Assembly: GCF_008370045.1 (NCBI RefSeq)
Contig: NZ_VOBN01000007.1
Coordinates: 206,558 to 270,557 of the forward strand
DNA: 64,000 nucleotides
Reading direction: 5' to 3'
From: Pseudomonas sp. ANT_J12
GTDB taxonomy: Bacteria > Pseudomonadota > Gammaproteobacteria > Pseudomonadales > Pseudomonadaceae
The notes beneath the pieces were generated by a model. The model was not told the DNA's origin. It made no database searches and saw nothing but the letters and a program-made list of their open reading frames with translations. The translations under genes and the position numbers were made by a program. Below, piece by piece: positions 49,344 to 57,622 of the stretch. Each line of letters starts with the position of its first letter. The first letter of the stretch is position 1.

Positions 49344-50243
49344 ATGACGCTCCCGTCCGATCTGCCCGTTGAACTCGCCCATCGTGGCGTGCGCCCGGCC
49401 GATCGCCTCGGTTTTACCCTGTTTCTCGCGGCGTTGATTCACCTGGCCTTGCTGTTGGGCGTCGGCTTTTCCATGGTCGAACCCAAGCAGATCAGCAAAA
49501 CCCTGGAAATCACCCTCGCCACCTTCAAAAGCGACACCAAGCCGAAAAAAGCCGATTTCCTCGCCCAGGAAAATCAGCAAGGCAGCGGCACCCTGGATAA
49601 AAAGGCGATCCCCAAGACCACCGAGGTCGCGCCGTTCCAGGACAACAAGGTGCAGAAAGTCACTCCACCGCCGGCAGCCAAGCCCGAAGTGCAGGAAGCC
49701 GCGCCCAAGGCTGCGGTGACTACCGTCGCGCCGAAGCCGAAAAAAGCCCCGGCCAAGAACGAAGAACCCAAGACCCCGCCCAAACCCGCCGTGGCCGCGC
49801 CGACGTTCGATAGCTCGCAGTTGTCCAGCGACATTGCCAGCCTGGAAGCGGAACTGGCCAACGAACAACAGCTGTACGCCAAGCGCCCGCGCATCCACCG
49901 CTTGAGCGCGGCTTCGACCATGAAAGACAAGGGCGCCTGGTACAAGGACGAATGGCGCAAGAAGGTCGAGCGCATCGGCAACCTCAACTACCCCGACGAA
50001 GCGCGACGCAAGCAGATCTACGGCAACTTGCGCCTGATGGTCTCGATCAACCGCGACGGCTCGCTGTACGAAGTGCTGGTGCTGGAATCCTCCGGGCAAC
50101 CGTTGCTGGACCAGGCGGCCCAGCGGATCGTGCGGCTGGCGGCACCGTTTTCGCCGTTTACCGGGGATTTGTCGGACATCGACCGGCTGGAAATCATTCG
50201 GACGTGGAAGTTTGCGCGCGGGGACAAGCTCTCCAGTAACTGA
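49344..50243 (+). CDS. TonB-like energy transducer (TonB3 position)
   Basis: A 299-residue TonB-family protein: short cytoplasmic N-terminus, one membrane helix near residues 25-45 (TLFLAALIHLALLLGVGFSMV with the conserved His-like position), a Pro/Lys-rich periplasmic linker (VTPPPAAKPEVQEAAPKAAV...), and a C-terminal TonB domain (YPDEARRKQIYGNLRLMVSINRDGSLYEVLVLESSGQPLLDQAAQRIVRLAAPFSPF). Its place between gshB and yqgE matches P. aeruginosa tonB3 (PA0406), reported to affect twitching motility. That role is inference here. Confidence 0.9.
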   Translation: MTLPSDLPVELAHRGVRPADRLGFTLFLAALIHLALLLGVGFSMVEPKQISKTLEITLATFKSDTKPKKADFLAQENQQGSGTLDKKAIPKTTEVAPFQDNKVQKVTPPPAAKPEVQEAAPKAAVTTVAPKPKKAPAKNEEPKTPPKPAVAAPTFDSSQLSSDIASLEAELANEQQLYAKRPRIHRLSAASTMKDKGAWYKDEWRKKVERIGNLNYPDEARRKQIYGNLRLMVSINRDGSLYEVLVLESSGQPLLDQAAQRIVRLAAPFSPFTGDLSDIDRLEIIRTWKFARGDKLSSN

Positions 50244-50282
50244 CCGATGGATTTTTGGTGATCGGGCCGACGCCTTCGCTCC

Positions 50283-50310
50283 TGTAGGAGCGAGGCTTGC
50301 CCGCGAAGGG
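50283..50310 (+). repeat. Single REP, family A
   Basis: tgtaggagcgaggcttgccc...gaagg with a decayed partner on its left (cgccttcgctcc). Confidence 0.8.
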
Positions 50311-50407
50311 CCCCTCAAGCAAACCCAGATCAAAAACACACCCGCGCAGCCATTTCCTACACATCCCCAGCTTGTCAGTTCGCCCCTCCAACGCCACACT
50401 AGCGCTC

Positions 50408-50980
50408 ATGAAGAACGTCAGCCCCAGCTACCTCAAGCATCACTTCCTGATCGCCATGCCTCACATGGCCGACCCGAACTTTGCGCACACCTTGACCTAC
50501 ATCGTCGAGCACACGGCCAATGGCGCCATGGGGCTGGTGGTCAACCGTCCGCAAGAACTGAACCTGGCCGATATCCTCGAGCAACTGCGCCCTGACATCG
50601 AGCCGCCCGTGCTCTGTCAGCACGTGCCGATCTTTATCGGCGGGCCGGTGCAGACCGATCGCGGGTTTGTCCTGCATCCGTCGGGTAAAACCTTCCAGGC
50701 GACCGTTGATCTGGAAGGCGAGCTGTCCTTGTCCACCTCCCAGGACGTGCTGTTCGCCATCGCTGACGGCGTCGGTCCGGCAAAAAGCGTGATCACCCTC
50801 GGCTACGCCGGTTGGGAAGCCGGGCAACTGGAAGCCGAGCTGGCGGACAACGCCTGGCTGACCTGCCCGTACAACGCCGACATCCTCTTCAATACCAGCA
50901 GCGAATCGCGCCTCGAAGCGGCGGCCCGGCACTTAGGTGTCAACCTCAGCCTGCTGACCAGCCAGGCGGGCCACGCCTGA
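50408..50980 (+). CDS. YqgE/AlgH family protein
   Basis: 190 residues of the UPF0301 family, function not settled (AlgH was linked to alginate control in P. aeruginosa). The ATG at 50408 begins MKNVSPSYLKHHFLIAMPHMADPNFAHTLTYIVEHTANGAMGLVVNRP, the usual N-terminus. IFIGGPVQTDRGFVLH near residue 75 and VLFAIADGVGPAKSVITLGYAGWEAGQLEAEL near 110 are conserved. It overlaps ruvX by one base (TGATG), as in most gamma-proteobacteria. Confidence 0.95.
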   Translation: MKNVSPSYLKHHFLIAMPHMADPNFAHTLTYIVEHTANGAMGLVVNRPQELNLADILEQLRPDIEPPVLCQHVPIFIGGPVQTDRGFVLHPSGKTFQATVDLEGELSLSTSQDVLFAIADGVGPAKSVITLGYAGWEAGQLEAELADNAWLTCPYNADILFNTSSESRLEAAARHLGVNLSLLTSQAGHA

Positions 50981-51417
50981 TGGCCCTGCGACTGATCCTG
51001 GGTTTTGACTACGGCACCAAACAGATCGGCGTGGCGGTCGGCCAGGTGATTACCGGCCAGGCTCGCGAGCTGTGCACCTTGAAGGCACAAAACGGTATCC
51101 CAGACTGGAATCAGGTCGAAGCCCTGATCAAGGAATGGAAACCCGACGCCGTGGTGGTCGGCCTGCCGCTGAATATGGACGGTACGCCGAGCGACATGTG
51201 CCTGCGGGCCGAGAAGTTCGCCCGCCGCCTCAACGGCCGCTACAACCTGCCCTTCTATACCCACGACGAACGCCTGACCACTTTTGAAGCCAAGGGCGAG
51301 CGGCGTGATCGTGGCGGGCAAAAAGGCAGTTACCGCGACAACCCGGTCGATGCCATTGCCGCCGCGCTGCTGCTGCAAGGCTGGCTCGACGAAAACACCG
51401 CACTGTTCGAATCCTGA
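50980..51417 (+). CDS. ruvX: RuvX/YqgF family nuclease
   Basis: An RNase H-like protein of 145 residues, taken to be a Holliday-junction-type nuclease or 16S rRNA 5'-end processing factor. LILGFDYGTKQIGVAVGQ near residue 5 contains the first catalytic Asp, VVVGLPLNMDGTPS near 60 the second motif, and THDERLTTFEA near 95 the last acidic residues. A C-terminal DNPVDAIAAALLLQGWL follows. Translation is coupled to yqgE. Confidence 0.95.
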   Translation: MALRLILGFDYGTKQIGVAVGQVITGQARELCTLKAQNGIPDWNQVEALIKEWKPDAVVVGLPLNMDGTPSDMCLRAEKFARRLNGRYNLPFYTHDERLTTFEAKGERRDRGGQKGSYRDNPVDAIAAALLLQGWLDENTALFES

Positions 51418-51509
51418 AGAGTCGTCTCGACGCCTCTCTATAGCGACAACCCGAGCCAAACCACGCCGCCTTACTCAAAGGCAGGGCTCGGGCCCAAGAA
51501 GGAGCAACC

Positions 51510-52016
51510 ATGAGCCTGCCCAATCCCGCCGAACTGATCAGCCAGATGGCGATCCGTCTCAAGGCACACCTGGAACACCGTGGCATCAGCGAACCGCGCT
51601 ACATCGGTATTCGTACCGGCGGCGTCTGGGTCGCCCAGGCCTTGCTCGATGAACTGGGCAGCGACTCGCCCCTCGGTACCCTGGACGTGTCCTTCTACCG
51701 CGACGACTTCAGCCAGAACGGTCTGCACCCGCAAGTGCGCCCGTCGGCCCTGCCGTTCGAGATCGAAGGTCAGGATCTGGTGCTGATCGACGACGTACTG
51801 ATGAGCGGCCGCACCATCCGCGCCGCCTTGAACGAACTGTTCGACTATGGCCGCCCGGCCAGCGTGACGCTGGTATGCCTGCTGGACCTGGACGCCGGCG
51901 AGCTGCCGATCCGCCCGAACGTGGTGGGCGCGACCCTGTCACTGGCGGCCCACGAACGGGTGAAGCTGTCCGGCCCGTCACCGCTGGTGCTCGAACTGCA
52001 AGACCTCGCCCTTTAA
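51510..52016 (+). CDS. pyrR: PyrR: uracil phosphoribosyltransferase-type regulator
   Basis: A PRTase-fold protein of 168 residues. The PRPP-binding loop is VLIDDVLMSGRTIRAALNEL near residue 93. Opening: LPNPAELISQMAIRLKAHLEHRG. In Gram-positives PyrR is an mRNA attenuator. In pseudomonads it precedes pyrB, where a transcription-regulating role has been reported; no attenuator hairpin is visible in the 92-base gap before it. First gene of pyrR-pyrB-pyrC'. Confidence 0.95.
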   Translation: MSLPNPAELISQMAIRLKAHLEHRGISEPRYIGIRTGGVWVAQALLDELGSDSPLGTLDVSFYRDDFSQNGLHPQVRPSALPFEIEGQDLVLIDDVLMSGRTIRAALNELFDYGRPASVTLVCLLDLDAGELPIRPNVVGATLSLAAHERVKLSGPSPLVLELQDLAL

Positions 52017-52043
52017 TCCGCCCTATTGAGAGTCCCCCTCGCG

Positions 52044-53048
52044 ATGACGCCTCTAGATACCAAGCGCCCGCTGCAGCTCAATGATCAGGGCCAGCTGCGC
52101 CACTTCCTCTCGCTCGACGGTTTGCGCCGCGAGTTGCTGACGGAAATCCTCGACACCGCCGACTCGTTCCTCGAAGTCGGCGCCCGGGCGGTGAAGAAGG
52201 TCCCGTTGCTGCGCGGCAAGACCGTGTGCAACGTGTTCTTCGAGAACTCCACCCGCACCCGCACCACCTTCGAACTGGCGGCCCAGCGGCTGTCGGCGGA
52301 CGTGATCACCCTGAACGTGTCGACGTCCTCGGCGAGCAAGGGCGAAACCCTGCTCGACACCCTGCGCAACCTGGAAGCCATGGCCGCCGACATGTTTGTC
52401 GTGCGCCACGGTGACTCCGGCGCCGCGCACTTCATCGCCGAACATGTTTGCCCGCAAGTGGCAATCATCAACGGTGGCGACGGCCGCCACGCGCACCCGA
52501 CCCAGGGCATGCTCGACATGCTGACGATTCGTCGGCACAAGGGCGGCTTCGAAAACCTCTCCGTGGCCATCGTCGGCGACATCCTGCACTCGCGGGTCGC
52601 GCGCTCGAACATGCTCGCGCTGAAAACCCTCGGCTGCCCGGACATCCGCGTGATCGCGCCGAAAACCCTGCTGCCGATCGGCATCGAGCAATACGGCGTG
52701 AAGGTCTACACCGACATGACCGAAGGCCTGAAAGACGTCGACGTGGTGATCATGCTGCGCCTGCAACGTGAGCGCATGACCGGCGGCCTGCTGCCGAGCG
52801 AAGGCGAGTTCTACCGCCTGTTCGGTCTGACTACCGCGCGCCTGGCCGGGGCCAAGCCCGATTGCATCGTCATGCACCCGGGGCCGATCAACCGTGGGGT
52901 GGAGATTGAGTCGGCGGTGGCCGACGGCCCGCACTCGGTGATCCTCAACCAGGTGACTTACGGTATTGCGATTCGTATGGCCGTGCTGTCCATGGCCATG
53001 AGCGGGCAAACAGCCCAGCGCCAATTCGAGCAGGAGAACGCCCAGTGA
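52044..53048 (+). CDS. pyrB: Aspartate carbamoyltransferase catalytic subunit
   Basis: Condenses carbamoyl phosphate and aspartate in pyrimidine synthesis. 334 residues from the ATG at 52044, the length typical for Pseudomonas PyrB with its N-terminal extension. FFENSTRTRTTFELAA near residue 66 is the carbamoyl-phosphate site (STRT). HPTQGMLDMLTI near 154 and a C-terminal VMHPGPINRGVEIE near 277 are conserved. It forms a dodecamer with PyrC'. Confidence 0.97.
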   Translation: MTPLDTKRPLQLNDQGQLRHFLSLDGLRRELLTEILDTADSFLEVGARAVKKVPLLRGKTVCNVFFENSTRTRTTFELAAQRLSADVITLNVSTSSASKGETLLDTLRNLEAMAADMFVVRHGDSGAAHFIAEHVCPQVAIINGGDGRHAHPTQGMLDMLTIRRHKGGFENLSVAIVGDILHSRVARSNMLALKTLGCPDIRVIAPKTLLPIGIEQYGVKVYTDMTEGLKDVDVVIMLRLQRERMTGGLLPSEGEFYRLFGLTTARLAGAKPDCIVMHPGPINRGVEIESAVADGPHSVILNQVTYGIAIRMAVLSMAMSGQTAQRQFEQENAQ

Positions 53049-54316
53049 AGCTCAGCATTCTCGGCGCACGCGTCATCGATCCAGCCTCGGGGCTGGATCA
53101 AGTTACCGATATCCATGTTGAAGCCTGCAAGATCGTTGCCCTTGGCGCGGCGCCGGCCGGTTTTGTTCCGGTCGAGACCATCGACGCCAAAGGCCTGGTG
53201 GCCGCGCCTGGGCTGGTTGACCTGAACGTCGCCCTGTGCGAACCGGGTTACAGCCGCAAAGGCTCGATTGCCAGCGAAACCCGCGCCGCTGCCGCCGGTG
53301 GCGTGACCAGCCTGTGCTGCCCGCCGAAGACCAAACCGGTGCTCGACACCTCGGCCGTGGCCGAACTGATCCTCGACCGCGCCCGTGAGGCCGGCAACAC
53401 CAAGGTGTTCCCGATTGGCGCCCTGAGCAAAGGCCTGGACGGCGATCAGCTGGCCGAGCTGGTCGCGTTGCGCGATGCCGGCTGCGTGGCCTTCGGCAAC
53501 GGCCTGGAGAGCTTCCGCAACACCCGCACGCTGTGTCGGGCGCTGGAATATGCGGCGACGTTCGACCTGACGGTGATTTTCAACTCTCAGGATCATGACC
53601 TGGCCGAAGGTGGCCTGGCCCATGAAGGCCCGACCGCGAGTTTCCTTGGCTTGCCGGGGATTCCGGAAACCGCTGAAACCGTGGCCCTGGCCCGGGATCT
53701 GCTGCTGGTCGAGCAAAGCGGCGTGCGTGCGCACTTCAGCCAGCTCACCAGCGCTCGCGGCGTGGCCCTGATCGCTCAGGCTCAGGCCCGTGGGTTGCCG
53801 GTGACCGCCGATGTCGCCCTGTACCAGTTGATCCTGACCGACGAAGCGCTGATCGACTTCAGCAGCCTTTATCACGTCCAGCCGCCGCTGCGCACCCGCG
53901 CCGACCGCGATGGCCTGCGGGCGGCGGTGAAGTCCGGTGTGGTTTCGGCCATCTCCAGCCATCACCAGCCCCACGAGCGGGACGCCAAACTGGCGCCGTT
54001 CGGTGCCACCGAGCCAGGGATCAGCAGTGTTGAGCTGTTGCTGCCGTTGGCGATGACCTTGGTGGAGGATGGCTTGCTCGATCTGCCGACCCTGCTCGCG
54101 CGCTTGAGCGCCGGGCCAGCCGAGGCCTTGCGCTTGCCGGCGGGCAAGTTGGCGGTGGGCGGTGCGGCGGACATCGTGCTGTTCGACCCGGCGGCCTCGA
54201 CCGTGGCCGGTGAAACCTGGCTGTCCAAGGGCGAGAACTGCCCGTTCATTGGCCACAGCTTACCGGGCGTGGTGCGTTACACCCTGGTGGATGGGCGGAT
54301 CAGCCACCAGGCTTAA
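53045..54316 (+). CDS. pyrC': Inactive dihydroorotase homologue (PyrC')
   Basis: 423 residues, dihydroorotase fold, but the zinc-binding HxH is absent: VDLNVALCEPG near residue 60 replaces the usual VDxHxHxREPG. In Pseudomonas this protein is a structural partner needed for assembly of active PyrB and has no dihydroorotase activity. The GTG start overlaps the pyrB stop (GTGA), which couples translation. An active PyrC should be encoded elsewhere. Confidence 0.94.
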   Translation: MKLSILGARVIDPASGLDQVTDIHVEACKIVALGAAPAGFVPVETIDAKGLVAAPGLVDLNVALCEPGYSRKGSIASETRAAAAGGVTSLCCPPKTKPVLDTSAVAELILDRAREAGNTKVFPIGALSKGLDGDQLAELVALRDAGCVAFGNGLESFRNTRTLCRALEYAATFDLTVIFNSQDHDLAEGGLAHEGPTASFLGLPGIPETAETVALARDLLLVEQSGVRAHFSQLTSARGVALIAQAQARGLPVTADVALYQLILTDEALIDFSSLYHVQPPLRTRADRDGLRAAVKSGVVSAISSHHQPHERDAKLAPFGATEPGISSVELLLPLAMTLVEDGLLDLPTLLARLSAGPAEALRLPAGKLAVGGAADIVLFDPAASTVAGETWLSKGENCPFIGHSLPGVVRYTLVDGRISHQA

Positions 54317-54321
54317 CACCT

Positions 54322-54377
54322 TGTGGCGAGGGGGCTTGCCCCCGTTGATCGTTCCCACGCTCCGCGTGGGAACGATC
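54322..54377. repeat. Half family B element joined to a minimal family C palindrome
   Basis: tgtggcgagggggcttgcccc (54322-54342) runs into gatcgttcccacgctccgcg...gggaacgatc (54347-54377). The right half of the family B doublet is missing, replaced by the family C palindrome. Confidence 0.8.
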
Positions 54378-54387
54378 ATCTTCGCTC

Positions 54388-54810
54388 TTATCTTTGGCTC
54401 TGCGCGTTACGCACCGACACCTGATCATTCAGCGTCCAGAAGTCATACAACACCCCCAGAAAGAACACCCCGCCCGTCACCAGGTACAGCAAACCGCTGA
54501 TCCACTTCCCCTGATACATCCGGTGCACGCCGAACACCCCAAGAAACGCCAGCAGGATCCACGCGACGTTGTATTCGATCGGCCCAGCGGTAAAACGCAG
54601 GTCTGCCTCACGGTCCATGGCCGGGATCAGGAACAGGTCGATCAACCAGCCGATGCCAAACAAACCGAAAGTGAAGAACCAGATCGTCCCGGTCACCGGC
54701 TTGCCGTAATAGAAGCGGTGAGCCCCGGTAAAACCGAAAATCCACAGCAGGTAACCAATGACTTTGCTGTGGGTGTCTTGGTATTCGCCAGGGTGTCGAT
54801 AGCTGTTCAT
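54388..54810 (-). CDS. TM2-domain membrane protein, two tandem modules
   Basis: 140 residues with two TM2 modules: KVIGYLLWIFGFTGAHRFYYGKPVTGTIWFFTFGLFGIGWLIDLFLIP near residue 16 and WILLAFLGVFGVHRMYQGKWISGLLYLVTGGVFFLGVLYDFWTLNDQV near 83. Four membrane helices. The HRFYYGK and HRMYQGK turns and the Asp in LIDLF/LYDFW are typical TM2 features. Function unknown. Divergent from the NlpC/P60 gene. Confidence 0.9.
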   Translation of the reverse strand: MNSYRHPGEYQDTHSKVIGYLLWIFGFTGAHRFYYGKPVTGTIWFFTFGLFGIGWLIDLFLIPAMDREADLRFTAGPIEYNVAWILLAFLGVFGVHRMYQGKWISGLLYLVTGGVFFLGVLYDFWTLNDQVSVRNAQSQR

Positions 54811-55060
54811 TGATGACCTCGTTTCAGACGATAGATAAATATTGTTGAATTCTTTGTGACTTTTTTACGAGCACCCGACGTATGGCAAATGCTACCTTCA
54901 CTCCCGTCAAAGCCTTATACCACCTGACCTCTGTCAGACAATCGCGTCAATTTACCGCTTATTTGGTTCCGTTGACTCCAAGGTCCAATCGACCAACGGG
55001 CTCGGAAGGGTCAAAAAAGCTGTTATAAAGTTGCGCGCTAACCCATATGAGCCTTGCCTA
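54811..55060. promoter_or_regulatory. Divergent region between the TM2 gene and the NlpC/P60 gene, no gene seen
   Basis: 250 bases, more AT-rich than average. A tataaa -10-like box lies at 55024-55029, 32 bases before the NlpC/P60 start, without a clear -35. Nothing else is recognised. Confidence 0.4.
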
Positions 55061-55681
55061 ATGCGTCCATTTTTCAAGACATGGCTAACCATTTGCCTTT
55101 TGATGCCACTGGCCGCCCACGCCACCAATCGTGAGCAACGTCTTCCAAACGTTAATGGTTACACCCCGAAATCCCATGTTTCTGCTCCTTCGAGCAAAAA
55201 CAAGCAAAGTGCCAAACACTCCACCACGCTGGCCACCGCCAACAGCAAGCTGGTGCCGCCAATGGCGACCAAGCAAAGCAGCAACGTGTTGAGCCGTGCC
55301 GTGAACGTCCTCGGTACTCCTTACCGTTGGGGCGGCAGCAGCCCAAGTAAAGGGTTCGATTGCAGTGGCCTGGTGAAATACGCGTTCAACGACGCTACGT
55401 TCGACCTGCCGCGCACGTCCAACGCGATGGCCAGTGGTCATGGCGAGAAAGTCGATCGCAAGGATCTCAAGCCCGGCGATCTGATTTTCTTCAACATCAA
55501 GAGCCGTCGAGTCAACCACGTCGCCATCTATCTGGGCAACGACCGCTTCATCCACGCACCACGTCGTGGCAAAGCGGTGTCCATCGATACGCTGAAAAAG
55601 CCGTATTGGGAAAGCCACTATGTGGTGGCCAAGCGGGTTTTGCCGAAAGAACCGAATCAGATGCGCGTCGTTCAGCGTTGA
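55061..55681 (+). CDS. NlpC/P60 (C40) peptidoglycan endopeptidase
   Basis: A secreted 206-residue cysteine peptidase that cleaves within peptide stems. The ATG at 55061 begins the signal peptide (MRPFFKTWLTICLLMPLAAHA). A Ser/Lys/Thr-rich linker precedes the domain. Catalytic Cys is in GSSPSKGFDCSGLVKYAF near residue 104; the His is in SRRVNHVAIYLGN near 152. Tail: YWESHYVVAKRVLP. Related to the E. coli Spr/NlpC group but without a lipobox. Confidence 0.93.
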   Translation: MRPFFKTWLTICLLMPLAAHATNREQRLPNVNGYTPKSHVSAPSSKNKQSAKHSTTLATANSKLVPPMATKQSSNVLSRAVNVLGTPYRWGGSSPSKGFDCSGLVKYAFNDATFDLPRTSNAMASGHGEKVDRKDLKPGDLIFFNIKSRRVNHVAIYLGNDRFIHAPRRGKAVSIDTLKKPYWESHYVVAKRVLPKEPNQMRVVQR

Positions 55682-55709
55682 TTTGAAGCTTCCGTCGTTC
55701 TTGAGGTCC

Positions 55710-55799
55710 CCTTCGCGGGCAAGCCTCGCTCCTACAGGTCATGCGCCATTTTCACGGCACATATCAATCCTGTAGGAGCGAGGCTTGCCCGCGAAGGCG
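55710..55799. repeat. REP doublet, family A, arms facing outward
   Basis: cccttcgcgggcaagcctcg...ctaca to 55736, then 34 bases, then tgtaggagcgaggcttgccc...gaaggcg (55771-55799). It occupies the place where pilU would follow pilT. Confidence 0.9.
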
Positions 55800-55811
55800 T
55801 TTGTGGATCTG

Positions 55812-56846
55812 TCAGAAGTTATCCGGCGACCGCGCCTTCTCCCGCGCGTGCTCGCGGCTGATCAAGCCCTTGGTCACCAACTCCTTCAAGCACATATCCA
55901 GCGTCTGCATCCCCAGGTTGCCCCCGGTCTGAATCGACGAGTACATCTGCGCCACTTTGTCTTCGCGGATCAGGTTACGGATCGCCGACGTGCCGAGCAT
56001 GATCTCGTGCGCCGCAATCCGCCCGCCGCCGATCTTCTTGACCAGCGTCTGTGACACCACCGCCAGCAACGATTCGGACAGCATCGAACGCACCATCGAC
56101 TTCTCGTCCCCCGGAAACACGTCCACCACCCGGTCGATGGTCTTCGCCGCCGACGTGGTGTGCAGCGTGCCAAACACCAGGTGACCGGTCTCGGCAGCGG
56201 TCAACGCCAGGCGAATGGTCTCCAGATCGCGCATCTCGCCCACCAGAATCACGTCCGGGTCTTCGCGCAGCGCCGAACGCAGGGCGGTGGCGAAACTGCG
56301 GGTATCACGGTGAACTTCGCGCTGATTGATCAGGCATTTGCGCGATTCATGCACGAACTCGATCGGGTCTTCGATGGTGAGGATGTGGTGATGGCGATGG
56401 TTGTTGAGGTAATCGATCATCGCCGCCAGGGTGGTGGACTTGCCGGAACCGGTCGGGCCGGTCACCAGCACCAGGCCACGGGGGGCGTCGGTAATCTTGC
56501 GAAACACATCGCCCATGCCAAGGTCGTCCATGCTCAGGACCTTCGACGGAATGGTGCGGAACACGGCGCCGGCGCCCCGGTTTTGGTTGAACGCGTTGAC
56601 CCGGAAGCGCGCTAGGCCCGGCACGTCAAAGGAAAAATCGGTTTCCAGATGCTTCTCGAAGTCCACCCGCTGGGTGTCGTTCATGATGTCGTAGATCAGC
56701 TCCTGCACCTGTTTCTGGTCCAGAGCCGGCAGATTGATCCGCCGCACATCGCCATCGACGCGAATCATCGGTGGCAGGCCGGCAGACAGGTGCAAGTCGG
56801 ACGCGCCCTGTTTGGCGCTGAATGCCAGCAGCTCAGTGATATCCAT
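55812..56846 (-). CDS. pilT: Type IV pilus retraction ATPase
   Basis: Hexameric ATPase that depolymerises pili, cytosolic side of the inner membrane. 344 residues from the ATG at 56846 (MDITELLAFSAKQGASDLHLSAG). Walker A is GPTGSGKST near residue 131, the Asp box and Walker B are DPDVILVGEMRDLETIRLAL near 195, and the His box is HLVFGTLHTTSAAKTIDRV near 222. A C-terminal AIRNLIRE motif, needed for retraction, is present. Divergent from yggS. No pilU is found downstream. Confidence 0.96.
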   Translation of the reverse strand: MDITELLAFSAKQGASDLHLSAGLPPMIRVDGDVRRINLPALDQKQVQELIYDIMNDTQRVDFEKHLETDFSFDVPGLARFRVNAFNQNRGAGAVFRTIPSKVLSMDDLGMGDVFRKITDAPRGLVLVTGPTGSGKSTTLAAMIDYLNNHRHHHILTIEDPIEFVHESRKCLINQREVHRDTRSFATALRSALREDPDVILVGEMRDLETIRLALTAAETGHLVFGTLHTTSAAKTIDRVVDVFPGDEKSMVRSMLSESLLAVVSQTLVKKIGGGRIAAHEIMLGTSAIRNLIREDKVAQMYSSIQTGGNLGMQTLDMCLKELVTKGLISREHAREKARSPDNF

Positions 56847-56902
56847 AGCGCTCCTCAATTCCAGTAGAATGCCGCGAACCTTCAGACTGGCGGCGCCTCT
56901 TG

Positions 56903-57589
56903 ATGTCCACGATAGCAGACAACATTCTCCAGGTTAGTTCGCGTATCCAGGCTGCGACCCAAGCGGCTCACCGCGATGAGCACAGCGTCCAGTTGCTGGC
57001 CGTGAGCAAGACCAAGCCCGCCGAGGCCCTGCGTGAAGCCTACGCCGCCGGCCTGCGCGACTTTGGCGAGAACTATCTGCAGGAAGCCCTGAGCAAACAG
57101 CTCGAATTGGCCGACCTGCCCTTGATCTGGCACTTCATCGGCCCCATTCAATCGAACAAGACTCGCGCTATCGCCGAGCACTTCGCTTGGGTGCATTCCG
57201 TGGATCGTTTGAAAATCGCACAACGCCTGTCCGAACAACGTCCTGCCGATTTGCCACCTCTGAACATCTGCATCCAGGTCAACGTCAGCGGCGAGGACAG
57301 CAAGTCCGGCTGCACCCCAGCCGACCTGCCCGCGCTGGCGAATGCCATCAGCGCCCTGCCGCGCCTGAAATTGCGCGGGTTGATGGCGATCCCCGAGCCG
57401 ACCGAAGATCGCGCCGCCCAGGATGCCGCTTTTGCTGCCGTGCAAAGCCTGCAAGCCAGCCTGAACCTGCCGCTCGACACACTTTCCATGGGCATGAGCC
57501 ACGACCTCGAGTCGGCTATCGCCCAAGGCGCCACGTGGGTCCGTATCGGTACGGCCCTGTTTGGCGCCCGCGACTATGGCCAGCCATAA
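56903..57589 (+). CDS. YggS family pyridoxal phosphate homeostasis protein
   Basis: 228 residues, single-domain alanine-racemase-like barrel that binds PLP and takes part in vitamin B6 and amino-acid balance. The PLP lysine is in LLAVSKTKPAEALREAYAAGLRDFGENYLQEA near residue 35. IWHFIGPIQSNKTRAIAEHFAWVHSVDRLKIA near 78 and LSMGMSHDLESAIAQGATWVRIGTALFG near the end are conserved. It leads yggS-proC-yggT-yggU, a common arrangement. Confidence 0.95.
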   Translation: MSTIADNILQVSSRIQAATQAAHRDEHSVQLLAVSKTKPAEALREAYAAGLRDFGENYLQEALSKQLELADLPLIWHFIGPIQSNKTRAIAEHFAWVHSVDRLKIAQRLSEQRPADLPPLNICIQVNVSGEDSKSGCTPADLPALANAISALPRLKLRGLMAIPEPTEDRAAQDAAFAAVQSLQASLNLPLDTLSMGMSHDLESAIAQGATWVRIGTALFGARDYGQP

Positions 57590-57622
57590 CGTGACTGATT
57601 CCTCTCTTTACAAGGACCTGAC

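Noticed and set aside
51418..51509. PyrR-type attenuator before pyrR
   Set aside because: No terminator/antiterminator pair or PyrR-binding hairpin is visible in the 92 bases.
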